The translations under genes were made by a program, and so were the position numbers. Positions 23,269 through 30,568 of a stretch of DNA of 49,089 bases are shown piece by piece (position 1 is the stretch's first letter; each line of letters begins with the position of its first letter). The stretch spans positions 1-49,089 of the forward strand of contig DASQXE010000166.1 in assembly GCA_035639875.1 (NCBI GenBank), given 5' to 3'. The DNA comes from JAIBJP01 sp035639875 (GTDB lineage Bacteria; Actinomycetota; Thermoleophilia; Gaiellales; Gaiellaceae). Under the pieces are notes generated by a model. That model was not told where the DNA came from and made no database searches. It was given only the letters and a program-made list of their open reading frames with translations.

Positions 23269-24441
23269 GTGAGAGACGTCCTCGTCCTCTGCCCCCAGGA
23301 GCGCGACCTGACTGCGATCGAGGCTGCGAAGGTCGGAGAACGTTATCGCGTCCGATTCGTCGGCTCCGACCTCGACAAGCTCGAGGAGTTCGACGCCGAA
23401 GCATTCTTGGCCTCCGTGGCCGATGTCCCAGCCGACGGCGTTGTCGGAACGAAGGACCAATCCGCGCTCCTTGCCGCCCTGCTGGCCGAACGGCGCGGTC
23501 TTCCCGGTCCGCGGCCGAGCGCGCTCATCAACCTCCAGCACAAGCCGACCTCGCGCAGGCTGCAGCGCGACGCGGCGCCCGAGGCGACGCCGCAGTTCGC
23601 CGTCCTCGATGGAGAGCTTCCGTTTGACGTGCCGTTCTTCGTGAAGCCGGTCGTCGGCCGCTTGTCGCAGAACGTCTACCGGATCGACGACCTCGACGAT
23701 CTCGACGGCCTGCAGGAGATCGACAGCTACACGACCCGGTATGCCCAAATCGCCGCGCTCGCGGGAGCCGATCCGGACTCGGTCCACGGCTTCCTCGCGG
23801 AGGAGCTCCTCTCGGGCGAGGAGGTGACGCTCGAGGGATACGTGCACGGTGACCGGGTGACGACGATCGGGGTCACGGACTCGGTCAAGTATCCCGGCAC
23901 GCTCAGCTTCGAGCGGTTCGAGTATCCGTCGAAGCTTTCCGAGGAGCGGCAGGCCGAGCTGGCTGACATCGCTGAGCGGGTGATGCCGGCGCTCGGGTTC
24001 GAGGGCGGATTCTTCAATGTCGAGTTCTTCGTGCCGGAGGAGGGGCAGGCGCAGATCATCGAGGTGAATGGCCGGATCGCCTCGCAGTTCGCGCCGCTCG
24101 TCCTCGGGTTGCACGGGCGCTCGACCTACGACGCCCTGTTCGCGCTCGCCTGCGGCGACGACCCCCATTGGGTCACCGGCCTCCCGGAAGGGTGTGCGGT
24201 CAGCTACGTCGTGCGCGTCTTCGAGGACGCCTTCGTCGATGCGGTTCCCGATGCGGAATCCGGGCTCGAGCTGCTCGTCAGGCCAGGGCTACTGCTCTCC
24301 GAGCAGGGCGTGAACGATTCGCAGAGCTACCGCTTGGCGATCCTCTACGGGTTCGGGGAGACCCGTGAGGAGGCGGTGGAGCGTTGCCGCGAGCGGGCGG
24401 CCGGCCTCAGCTTTCGACTGGCGCCGCTGCCTGTTCGCTGA
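23269..24441 (+). CDS. ATP-grasp superfamily carboxylate-amine ligase-like enzyme
   Basis: A 390-residue ATP-grasp protein. The nucleotide-binding middle region has PFFVKPVVGRLSQNVYRI. The metal-binding end has GGFFNVEFFV, then IIEVNGRIASQFAPL, with the paired Glu/Asn of the family. The N-terminal 100 residues form a preATP-grasp domain. Such enzymes join a carboxylate to an amine or thiol through an acyl phosphate, often in amino-acid or peptide natural-product synthesis. The GTG start is 20 bp from the divergent MetE-like gene. The 3' end overlaps the convergent MFS gene by 35 nt. Substrate unknown. Confidence 0.85.
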   Translation: MRDVLVLCPQERDLTAIEAAKVGERYRVRFVGSDLDKLEEFDAEAFLASVADVPADGVVGTKDQSALLAALLAERRGLPGPRPSALINLQHKPTSRRLQRDAAPEATPQFAVLDGELPFDVPFFVKPVVGRLSQNVYRIDDLDDLDGLQEIDSYTTRYAQIAALAGADPDSVHGFLAEELLSGEEVTLEGYVHGDRVTTIGVTDSVKYPGTLSFERFEYPSKLSEERQAELADIAERVMPALGFEGGFFNVEFFVPEEGQAQIIEVNGRIASQFAPLVLGLHGRSTYDALFALACGDDPHWVTGLPEGCAVSYVVRVFEDAFVDAVPDAESGLELLVRPGLLLSEQGVNDSQSYRLAILYGFGETREEAVERCRERAAGLSFRLAPLPVR

Positions 24442-25882
24442 CCGGCTCGCGGCGCTCGCCGCGCGCTTCCCGATCCGAGATGCCCACGGCGGCGATCGCA
24501 GCGCCGGCGAAGGCGAGACCCGCGACCACGAGCATCCCCGTGCGGAATCCGTCGCGGGAAGCGTCCCGCAGCTCGGCGCCGCGCTGACCTTTAGCCAAGG
24601 GGACGCCTTTGCCGTTGGTCTTGGCGTCGAATACGAGCGTGATGACGAGCCCGATGACCGCCACGGCGATCAGGCTCCCAAGCCGTGAGACCGTCGAGTT
24701 CACGCCGGAGGCGATGCCCGCGTACTCGGAGGGCGCGGCCTTGAGCGCCGTCGCCGTGATCGGGGCGACGAGGACTGCGAGCCCGAAGGATGTGACCGCG
24801 ACTGCAACGATCCCGAACGTCCAGAAGTCGTGTTTCTCGCGGATGCCTAGCATCGCCAGGGTCCCGAGCCCCAGGAGCACGGGCGCCACGGTGAGGTAGA
24901 GCCGAGGCCCGTGCTTGTCGGCAAGGGCACCGAAACGCGCCGCGAGAAGGATCATGACGAGGCTCGTGGGTATCTGTAGAAGACCGGCAACGAACGGTGA
25001 GAAGCCGAGGAACTGCAGATAGAGCGTGAAGAACACGAGGGAGCCGTACAGCGCCGCGTAGACGACGAACGTCTCGAGGTTGACGACGGCGAAGTTGCGG
25101 CTACGAAAGAGCTCGAAGGGCAGCATTGGGTTGTTTGTTCGGCGCTCGAAGACGATGAACGCGCCTAGTGCGAGAGCCGCGGCTGCAAACGCCCACCAGC
25201 GCTCCGCAAAGCCCGACCGGGCGCCTTCGACGAGCCCGTATGTGAGCGTGCCGAAACCGGCGGCGGCGAGGAAAGCACCAGGCAAGTCGAGCCGTCCCAG
25301 GCGTAGCTGCGCGCGCTCGTCGCAACGTCCGGTCTGCGCCAACACGGCTGCCAAGGCGGCAAGCGGGAGGTTGATGAAGAAGATCCAGCGCCACGAGACC
25401 CATTCGACGAGTGCTCCGCCGGCCGGTGGGCCGCCGAGGGTCGCGACGCTCGTGAACGCGGTCCAAAGCCCGATCGCACGGCCAGAGTTCTCGGCGTAAA
25501 CGGCGCGGATTAGCGCCAGCGAGTTGGTGGTCAAGAACGCGCCGGCCATCCCCTGGAGAGCCCGCGCGACGATGAGCACTCCCTCGTTCGGGGCCGCTCC
25601 CGCGAGAACAGAGGTGAGAGCAAAGCCGGCTACACCGGCGATGAACGTGTTGCGGCGCCCGTACCGGTCGCCCACGGCGCCGCCGACGAGATAGAGCGCC
25701 GCGAGGCTCAGCGAGTAGGCGAGAAAAACCCATTGCTGGCCGGCGAGGCCCATATGGAGGTCGCGCCGGATCGTCGGGAGCGCCACGATCACGACCGTTG
25801 CGTCGATGAAGGCCAGCGACGAGCCAACGATCGTGGCCGCGAGCGTGAGCGTTTGCCGTTTCTCCAGGCTGAGCTCGGCCAC
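24407..25882 (-). CDS. MFS drug/solute exporter, DHA2 (14-helix) type
   Basis: A 491-residue major facilitator. Motif D1-like LAFIDATVVIVALPTIRRDL, motif A GAVGDRYGRRNTFIAGVAG and a GPPAGGALVEWVSWRWIFFI motif C-like block identify the EmrB/QacA group. Hydrophobicity fits 14 helices. Start GTG 25882 was chosen because TATGCT (25889-25894, minus) lies six bases upstream; the frame extends further only as an antisense shadow. It may export the product of the neighbouring ATP-grasp/MetE-like genes, though it has its own divergent promoter (inference). Confidence 0.9.
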   Translation of the reverse strand: MAELSLEKRQTLTLAATIVGSSLAFIDATVVIVALPTIRRDLHMGLAGQQWVFLAYSLSLAALYLVGGAVGDRYGRRNTFIAGVAGFALTSVLAGAAPNEGVLIVARALQGMAGAFLTTNSLALIRAVYAENSGRAIGLWTAFTSVATLGGPPAGGALVEWVSWRWIFFINLPLAALAAVLAQTGRCDERAQLRLGRLDLPGAFLAAAGFGTLTYGLVEGARSGFAERWWAFAAAALALGAFIVFERRTNNPMLPFELFRSRNFAVVNLETFVVYAALYGSLVFFTLYLQFLGFSPFVAGLLQIPTSLVMILLAARFGALADKHGPRLYLTVAPVLLGLGTLAMLGIREKHDFWTFGIVAVAVTSFGLAVLVAPITATALKAAPSEYAGIASGVNSTVSRLGSLIAVAVIGLVITLVFDAKTNGKGVPLAKGQRGAELRDASRDGFRTGMLVVAGLAFAGAAIAAVGISDREARGERREPVSEQAAAPVES

Positions 25883-25888
25883 GGCCGG

Positions 25889-25898
25889 AGCATAAGCT
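25889..25898. promoter_or_regulatory. Overlapping divergent -10 boxes (MFS / small membrane protein)
   Basis: AGCATAAGCT at 25889-25898 contains TATGCT on the minus strand and TAAGCT on the plus strand, sharing two base pairs. Each lies exactly 6 nt before its start codon (GTG 25882 and ATG 25905) in a gap of only 22 bp. No ribosome-binding site is present, so both transcripts are predicted to be leaderless. Confidence 0.6.
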
Positions 25899-25904
25899 CT
25901 CGGA

Positions 25905-26342
25905 ATGCGCAGAGGAATCCTCGCGGGCGCGATTTCCGCGGCGGTTTGGGCGGCCGCCGAACCGGCGCTAGGGCGCGTCTTTCGAACGCCGTATTCCGAC
26001 GTCCGCCTGCTCGGCGGGCTGACCGGCCGCAGGTCCAGGGGCGGTCTTGCTCTGCACGTGGTGAACGGAGCCGTTTTCGGAGCGGTGTTCGAACGAACAG
26101 GCGGGCGCGGCGTCCTGCGAGGAGTTCTTGCGGCCGAGGCCGAGAATCTGCTCCTCTGGCCCTTGATGGCCGTCATCGACCGCGTCCATCCCGAGCGCCG
26201 TGCGGGGGCCTGGCCGCCGCTCTTCGGAAACGCCCGCGTATTCGCCTACGAGGCGACGGTTCACGCGCTCTTCGGCGCGCTCCTAGGCTCGCTCGTCAAG
26301 CCGTCGGAAACGGCTTCGCGTTCGCGGGCCTCTGCACGCTGA
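25905..26342 (+). CDS. Small hypothetical membrane protein
   Basis: A 145-residue protein that I do not recognise as a named family. Hydrophobic stretches are seen at about residues 5-22, 48-62 and 118-132 (GILAGAISAAVWAAAEPALG, LHVVNGAVFGAVF, HALFGALLGSLV). Repeated small-residue patterns suggest tightly packed helices. Codon use is like that of its neighbours. It starts at ATG 25905 with a leaderless-type TAAGCT box. The 3' end overlaps the convergent lipoprotein gene by 47 nt. No function can be assigned. Confidence 0.65.
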   Translation: MRRGILAGAISAAVWAAAEPALGRVFRTPYSDVRLLGGLTGRRSRGGLALHVVNGAVFGAVFERTGGRGVLRGVLAAEAENLLLWPLMAVIDRVHPERRAGAWPPLFGNARVFAYEATVHALFGALLGSLVKPSETASRSRASAR

Positions 26343-27096
26343 CCTTCTCGTTGGGATTCGAGATGGCCAACACGAAATGAGCGCCGGCGCCGATGACGCT
26401 CTTGATCTGCTCCGAAGCGGCCGGCGAGAGTTCGAGCGTCATCTCGACCTTCCGAAGCAACCGATCGTCCTTGCCGGTCCAGACCGAGATGGTCGCGTTG
26501 TGCACCGCCCGCTCGACCTGTTCCGCGCTCGCTCCGGAGAGCGCCCCGGGGCCGGTCGTGCCGCCGAACTGTGAGGCGATCGCCATGAGGCCGCTGACCG
26601 CGGCCGGCACGTTCAGCTTGGCGTCGATGCGATCTGTATCCGCGCCTCCGACTTCGCCGCCGTCGTGGAGCGTCGGATCACGCATCCAGCTCGACAGGTC
26701 GATCACCTGCAGGCCGCCCGTTGTGCCGACGGTCGAGCGGACTTCGTTCGCCGTGGCCTCCGGCAGCTCGTAGGTCGTGCCACGGATCCGCACGTACGCC
26801 TTGTCTCCGGTGGAGATGAAGGTCTGCGTCGCGGTCTGGCCGCCTGCGTTCTGCGTGTAGTCGAGCTGCGCGTCCGGTAGCCGGCCCGCATGGAGCGCGA
26901 ACGGCCCTTCGAGGCTGAACCCGGCCTGCTTGCCCCCTTTTGCCGAGAACGTCAGCTCCATCGCCAGGTCGCCGCTCTTGATCTTCCCGAGGTTGGCCGA
27001 GGTGTCGGCCAAGATTTGTTGCGCGCTCTCTCTACCCGAGCCACAGGCGCCGGCCAGGAGTGCCAGTGCAGCCAGGGCGAGGGCGAGCCGCTTCAT
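26296..27096 (-). CDS. Putative lipoprotein, LppX/LprAFG-like
   Basis: A 266-residue exported lipoprotein. The signal MKRLALALAALALLAGACGS ends in a lipobox with Cys 18. The mature part has alternating beta-strand pattern with GDLAMELTFSAKGG, then FISTGDKAYVRIRGTTYELP and a TDRIDAKLNV-type segment. These resemble actinobacterial LppX/LprG proteins, which bind lipids in a curved half-barrel. The assignment is by pattern only. Its ATG lies directly after the stop of the secreted CxxC protein, making it the last gene of the peptide-protease operon. It may act as a cell-surface carrier or sensor for that system (inference). Confidence 0.7.
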   Translation of the reverse strand: MKRLALALAALALLAGACGSGRESAQQILADTSANLGKIKSGDLAMELTFSAKGGKQAGFSLEGPFALHAGRLPDAQLDYTQNAGGQTATQTFISTGDKAYVRIRGTTYELPEATANEVRSTVGTTGGLQVIDLSSWMRDPTLHDGGEVGGADTDRIDAKLNVPAAVSGLMAIASQFGGTTGPGALSGASAEQVERAVHNATISVWTGKDDRLLRKVEMTLELSPAASEQIKSVIGAGAHFVLAISNPNEKVSVQRPANAKPFPTA

Positions 27097-27756
27097 CTAC
27101 GGCGTGGTCGTCGTCGACGCCTCGGTCGTCGTTGGCTCAGCGGGCGTCGTGGACGTCGTTGGCGCGGGAGCGGTGGTGGTCGTGCCGCCCGTCGTGGCCG
27201 GCTGTTCGCTCGTGGGCGGGGGACCGGCGGGAACGACCTCGGTAGCGAGGATGTCCGCGAGTTCGTTCTTGATCTCGTCCAGCTCGGCCTGGAGCTGTTC
27301 GATCGTCAGATTGGAATTAGTCAGGTCGTGGAGCCGCTTGCGGATCTCGGCGATGCGCCTGTTCCCCTCGGCCGTGAAATGGACGGGTCCTCCCGTCGTG
27401 AGTAGCCATTGGTAGGCGGACGCGAACGCGATGCATGCGCTGCACTCGTAGTTGATCGCGATCGCCAAATTGTTGGAGCTGACGACGGCTGGATCGCTGA
27501 AGATCAGCACGATTTGGAACGCGATCGCGATCGCCTGGCAGTCCGCGCAGCTATTGAAGGCGACGGCCGCGTTGCTCTGATCGACGATGTCCTGGTTCAC
27601 GCGCGCGATCTTGAACGCGAGCTTGAAGATGTCGGCTCCGTCCTTGGTGTTGATCGCGATCGCGGTGTTGTCCTGCGCCGGCGCAGGCGTCGCTCCGGTG
27701 CCGAGGAGCGCAAACGCGAGCGTCACCGTGACCAGGACCAGTAGGAGCTTCCTCAT
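27097..27756 (-). CDS. Secreted CxxC protein with Thr/Pro-rich tail, linked to the M50 protease
   Basis: A 219-residue exported protein. The signal peptide ends near TPAPAQ (about residue 28). The mature core repeats a hydrophobic pattern NTAIAIN, SNAAVAFN, NNLAIAIN. It carries two CxxC pairs (C70-C73 in NSCADCQ, C105-C108 in YECSACI). A predicted helix (TAEGNRRIAEIRKRLHDL, then TIEQLQAELDEIKNEL) follows, then a Thr/Pro-rich tail to the end. DQSN and NAAVAFN echo the upstream peptides (IDQSN, NAAVALN). The gene overlaps the protease by 4 nt. I do not know its function; a partner or co-assembling substrate is possible. Confidence 0.75.
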   Translation of the reverse strand: MRKLLLVLVTVTLAFALLGTGATPAPAQDNTAIAINTKDGADIFKLAFKIARVNQDIVDQSNAAVAFNSCADCQAIAIAFQIVLIFSDPAVVSSNNLAIAINYECSACIAFASAYQWLLTTGGPVHFTAEGNRRIAEIRKRLHDLTNSNLTIEQLQAELDEIKNELADILATEVVPAGPPPTSEQPATTGGTTTTAPAPTTSTTPAEPTTTEASTTTTP

Positions 27757-29420
27757 GGCGCCGTCGTGGTTCCTGTCGTGGTGGTTGCCTGGGTCGTCGT
27801 CGTTGTCGTCGTTGTCGCCGATGTCGATGTCCCCGTCGTCGTACCCGTTGGCCCCGTCGTCGTAGCGCTGGGCGTTGACGTGGACCCGGTCGTTTGGCCG
27901 CTGGTGCCACCCTGGCTCGAGGTTTGCGTCGTGCCGCTCAGCTGCTGTTCACGTTGCGGCGTCAAGGCCGGTCGCCCCGTCGGAACGCCGCGGAACTGGG
28001 CGACCGCGCCCTGCACCGTCCCGCGCTCGCCGTGTTGGATCGGCTTGTAGTCACCGTTTGGGTACCAGATGAAGCCGAGGGCGGCGATGAGCGCAGCCGT
28101 GCCCGAAACGAGCGCGAACCGCCGGACCGGGGCGCCTTCCGACCAGTGCAAGCCGCCGACGAAGGCGCGCTTGCCCGCACGTGTCGAGGACACGGCTGCT
28201 CCGAGCGCCGGGAGTGCGAGCGTCGCCATCTGGAGCGACGCGAGGGCACCCGCGCCCGTGTGGCCGGCGCCGAAGTCGTCGCGTGCCTTGGCGTAGTGGA
28301 CGACGAGCGAGTCGTATGCAGTCGCGAAGATGCGCGGGGCGTTGATGAGGATGGAGCCGAAGGTGAAGAAGATGACCGGCACCAGGACGAAAACCCATGC
28401 CGTCACGGTTGCGCGCACCCACGGCTTGAGCTCGTTCGCCCGCTCCTCCTTCTTCCCCGGGATCAGGCTCTTGAGAGTCGGCCTGATCCGCTGGAAGAGA
28501 TCCGGAACGCCCGTCAGGTCACTGAGAATGTAGTAGCCGTCCAGGCGGAGGAACGGCATGAGCTGCTGGATGATCTGGAAGTGCTGCACGAGCACGACGA
28601 TCAGGAGGGGCTCGTATCCCGTCAACAGATAGACGCCGGCCGTTCCGAGTGCGAAGAGGGCGTTGAAGTAGATGCCGCCGAGGTCCGTCCGCAGACGGCC
28701 GCGCCGGTTCAGGCGATAGGCATCGGTGACATCGGTGTAGAACGCCGGCCAGACGACGTAGATCCCGGCTCCCATTACTCCAGGCCTGGCGCCTCCGTAC
28801 CGCGCGGCGGTCGCGTGCCCGATCTCGTGCAGACAGGTGGCCACGATCACGAGCCCGAGCACCATGAAGATGAGGACGGGGTTGTAGACGATGCTCCGCG
28901 CGCTTTGCGCGATGCCGTGAAGGAAGAACATCCAGACGTCGAAGGCGATCAGGGCGAGGACTGCGGCGAGGATCACGGGCGGAAAGAAGAACGGATAGAA
29001 GACGCTCGTGATCGCGCGCACGACCTTTTCCGGGACGATGGCGACCCTGAACTTGAGCGAGAGGAGCGGGTCCGCTTTCTGCAGCTCGGGCGTTTGGCCG
29101 TCGGGCCCCGCGGCGACGCCGAGCGGCCGCAGTTTCTCGTCGACTAGGAACTTGACGTCCTCGCCCGCGACTCCGCGACCGCTTGCCTGAGTCACCCGTT
29201 CCGCGATCTCGTCGTACGTGCGCTTCCCGTCGATGTTTGCCGCGACCAGGTACAGCAACGCCGGGAGCTGGAGGACCTGGCCATCCGCGCGCCGAGCGAT
29301 CGCCGGCGGTTCCTTGTAGCCCGAATCCTCGTATTCGCCGATGAGCTCGATGCCCTCTGCGAGCTTGGGCCGTTGCCCATCCGCGATAACTGCGGTCGGC
29401 TGCTGGTCGAGTTCCCCCAC
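27753..29420 (-). CDS. M50-family membrane zinc metalloprotease with PqqD/RRE-like N-terminus
   Basis: A 555-residue putative peptide zinc metalloprotease. Residues about 45-102 (VLQLPALLYLVAANIDGKRT, then YDEIAERVTQ...DVKFLVDEKL) look like a PqqD/RRE winged helix that binds leader peptides. About eight transmembrane segments follow. The zinc site is H198-E199-x-x-H202 in CLHEIGHATAARYGG, with a distal Asp D294 in RLDGYYIL. A low-complexity Ser/Thr/Gly tail of about 85 residues ends the protein. M50 proteases cut within or near membranes, and related ones accompany RiPP loci (for example YydH). It starts at GTG 29420 with GAGGAGG upstream and follows four tandem peptide genes, its likely substrates. 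Confidence 0.85.
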   Translation of the reverse strand: MGELDQQPTAVIADGQRPKLAEGIELIGEYEDSGYKEPPAIARRADGQVLQLPALLYLVAANIDGKRTYDEIAERVTQASGRGVAGEDVKFLVDEKLRPLGVAAGPDGQTPELQKADPLLSLKFRVAIVPEKVVRAITSVFYPFFFPPVILAAVLALIAFDVWMFFLHGIAQSARSIVYNPVLIFMVLGLVIVATCLHEIGHATAARYGGARPGVMGAGIYVVWPAFYTDVTDAYRLNRRGRLRTDLGGIYFNALFALGTAGVYLLTGYEPLLIVVLVQHFQIIQQLMPFLRLDGYYILSDLTGVPDLFQRIRPTLKSLIPGKKEERANELKPWVRATVTAWVFVLVPVIFFTFGSILINAPRIFATAYDSLVVHYAKARDDFGAGHTGAGALASLQMATLALPALGAAVSSTRAGKRAFVGGLHWSEGAPVRRFALVSGTAALIAALGFIWYPNGDYKPIQHGERGTVQGAVAQFRGVPTGRPALTPQREQQLSGTTQTSSQGGTSGQTTGSTSTPSATTTGPTGTTTGTSTSATTTTTTTTQATTTTGTTTAP

Positions 29421-29441
29421 TGTCCTCCTCGGAGCCGGAAA

Positions 29442-29465
29442 GGGGCGGCCCCGATGGGCCGCCCC
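29442..29465 (-). terminator. Perfect 10-bp GC hairpin between the peptide genes and the protease (attenuator-like)
   Basis: GGGGCGGCCC (29442-29451) and GGGCCGCCCC (29456-29465) form a perfect inverted repeat with a 4-nt loop. It sits between the last peptide stop (29492) and the ribosome-binding site of the protease. There is no T-run, so it is more likely a partial terminator or an RNA-stabilising structure that would leave peptide mRNA in excess over enzyme mRNA. Confidence 0.6.
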
Positions 29466-29491
29466 CGGTTGGTCGTCCGACTTCCGTCGAC

Positions 29492-29704
29492 CTAGTTGCT
29501 CTGGTCGATCGTCACGTCCTGCTCGGCGTTCGCATACGCGACCGAGTTGTCCGACAGGACGTTCGCCGCGAGGGCGAGGTTCACGGGAGCGGCGATATTC
29601 GCGTTGATGAGCGACATCGCAGCCCGCTCGGGGAGCGGTTCCCCCGCGAGCCGGTCGAGATCCTCGCGAGTCAGCCTCTGATACTCGACAGACTGCTCAC
29701 CCAT
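29492..29704 (-). CDS. Tandem small peptide P1 (candidate precursor)
   Basis: A 70-residue peptide, the copy closest to the protease. A charged N-terminal part (YQRLTREDLDRLAGEPLPER) is followed by AAMSLINANIAAPVN, a mildly hydrophobic stretch (LALAANVLSD) and a polar tail ending AEQDVTIDQSN. It is clearly paralogous to the three upstream ORFs. It starts at ATG 29704 with AAAGGAGG upstream. There is no classical signal peptide. The arrangement suggests a leader-core precursor or a self-assembling peptide processed by the adjacent M50 enzyme (inference). Confidence 0.8.
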   Translation of the reverse strand: MGEQSVEYQRLTREDLDRLAGEPLPERAAMSLINANIAAPVNLALAANVLSDNSVAYANAEQDVTIDQSN

Positions 29705-29724
29705 GCGCTTCGCCTCCTTTCCGC

Positions 29725-29940
29725 TTACGGGTTGCTCTGATCGATCGGCGTCGTCTGCGTCGCGTCGGCGTAGGCGATCGCGTTGTCGGAGAGCACGTTC
29801 GCTGCGATGGCGGCGTTGATCGGGATCGCGAGGTTCGCGTTCACGAGAGACATCGCCGCCCGCTCGGGCAGCTGCTCGCCGGCGAGCTTCTCGAGCTCGT
29901 CACGACTGAGCCTGTGGTACTGCTCCTGCGTCTTAGCCAC
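29725..29940 (-). CDS. Tandem small peptide P2 (candidate precursor)
   Basis: A 71-residue paralogue of P1. It has YHRLSRDELEKLAGEQLPER, then AAMSLVNANLAIPINAAIA, then NVLSDNAIAYADATQ and the tail TPIDQSNP. Differences from P1 are conservative substitutions, so purifying selection is likely. It starts at GTG 29940 with AAGGAGG seven bases upstream. The gap to P1 is 20 nt. It shares the leader motif LxxLAGExLPxR and the NxLSD(N/S) motif with the other copies. Confidence 0.8.
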   Translation of the reverse strand: MAKTQEQYHRLSRDELEKLAGEQLPERAAMSLVNANLAIPINAAIAANVLSDNAIAYADATQTTPIDQSNP

Positions 29941-29951
29941 GTTCGACCTCC

Positions 29952-30167
29952 TTATGGATTGGTCTGCGTGATGTCGGCGTTCTGCACCGCGTTCGCGTAG
30001 GCGACCGAATCGTCACTGAGGACGTTCAGCGCCACCGCGGCGTTCACCGGAGCGGCGATGTTCGCGTTGATGAGCGACATCGCTGCCCGGTCGGGAAGCG
30101 GCTCGCCCGCGATCTTGTCGAGCTCCTCGCGGGTCAGCCTGTGGTACTGCTCTTCGGTCTTGCCCAC
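29952..30167 (-). CDS. Tandem small peptide P3 (candidate precursor)
   Basis: A 71-residue paralogue. It has YHRLTREELDKIAGEPLPDR, AAMSLINANIAAPVNAAVA, NVLSDDSVAYANAVQ and a tail ending ADITQTNP. Its 3' end is nearly identical in DNA to P4, so P3 and P4 are the most recent duplicates. It starts at GTG 30167 with GGGAG as ribosome-binding site. The gap to P2 is 11 nt. No Cys is present in any copy, so disulfide or lanthionine bridges are excluded; Asn, Ser and Thr are abundant in the C-terminal half. Confidence 0.8.
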   Translation of the reverse strand: MGKTEEQYHRLTREELDKIAGEPLPDRAAMSLINANIAAPVNAAVALNVLSDDSVAYANAVQNADITQTNP

Positions 30168-30184
30168 GTTCGATCTCCCTTCTG

Positions 30185-30397
30185 TTACGGGTTGGTCTGC
30201 GTGATGTCGGCCGTCTGCTCTGCGTTCGCATAGGCGACCGAGCTGTCGCTCGCGACGTTCAGCGCGATGGCCGCGTTGATCGGCGCCGCGACGTTTGCGT
30301 TGATGAGCGACATGGCCGCCCGCTCGGGGAGCGGCTCGCCCGCGAGCTTCTCGAGCTCCTCGCGGGTTAGCTGCTTGTACTCCTGGGTCTCGCCCAT
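30185..30397 (-). CDS. Tandem small peptide P4 (candidate precursor)
   Basis: A 70-residue paralogue, first of the four along transcription. It has YKQLTREELEKLAGEPLPER, AAMSLINANVAAPINAAIA, NVASDSSVAYANAEQ and tail ADITQTNP. It starts at ATG 30397 with AAAGGAGG at a good distance. The gap to P3 is 17 nt. Conserved positions across all four copies lie in both halves (LTREEL and LAGE in the first, AAMSL, NVxSD and AYA in the second), unlike many RiPP families in which only the leader is conserved. Confidence 0.8.
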   Translation of the reverse strand: MGETQEYKQLTREELEKLAGEPLPERAAMSLINANVAAPINAAIALNVASDSSVAYANAEQTADITQTNP

Positions 30398-30412
30398 TCC
30401 AACCTCCTTTCC

Positions 30413-30568
30413 CTACTCGTCCGTGTCAGGCAATGCCGCGTTCACGGACCCCGCCACGTCCTCGTCGATCGGTGGCGTCGCGGGCTCCGCCCTCTCGGCG
30501 CTCTCCTCCTCGTCGCCGTGCTCAGCCGGGTCAATCTCGGTCCGAGGATCCGCCGGCCGCCTCGTCAT
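30413..30568 (-). CDS. Small acidic ORF B upstream of the peptide array
   Basis: A 51-residue, strongly acidic ORF. It starts at ATG 30568 behind GAGGAGGAGG, an excellent ribosome-binding site, and ends 15 nt before P4. The C-terminus reads DEDVAGSVNAALPDTDE and shares the SVNAA motif with the peptides; the middle is Glu-rich. No family is recognised. It overlaps ORF A by 38 nt. The strong ribosome-binding site and operon position support a real gene; composition alone does not. Confidence 0.55.
   Translation of the reverse strand: MTRRPADPRTEIDPAEHGDEEESAERAEPATPPIDEDVAGSVNAALPDTDE

Noticed and set aside
27766..28050. Valine-rich plus-strand open frame
   Set aside because: It is the complement of the Thr-rich tail codons of the protease and has no start context.
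29492..30397. Regular repeats that could be read as a CRISPR or minisatellite array
   Set aside because: The repeat unit is about 215-230 nt, each unit is a complete ORF with its own ribosome-binding site, and differences are mostly conservative at protein level.
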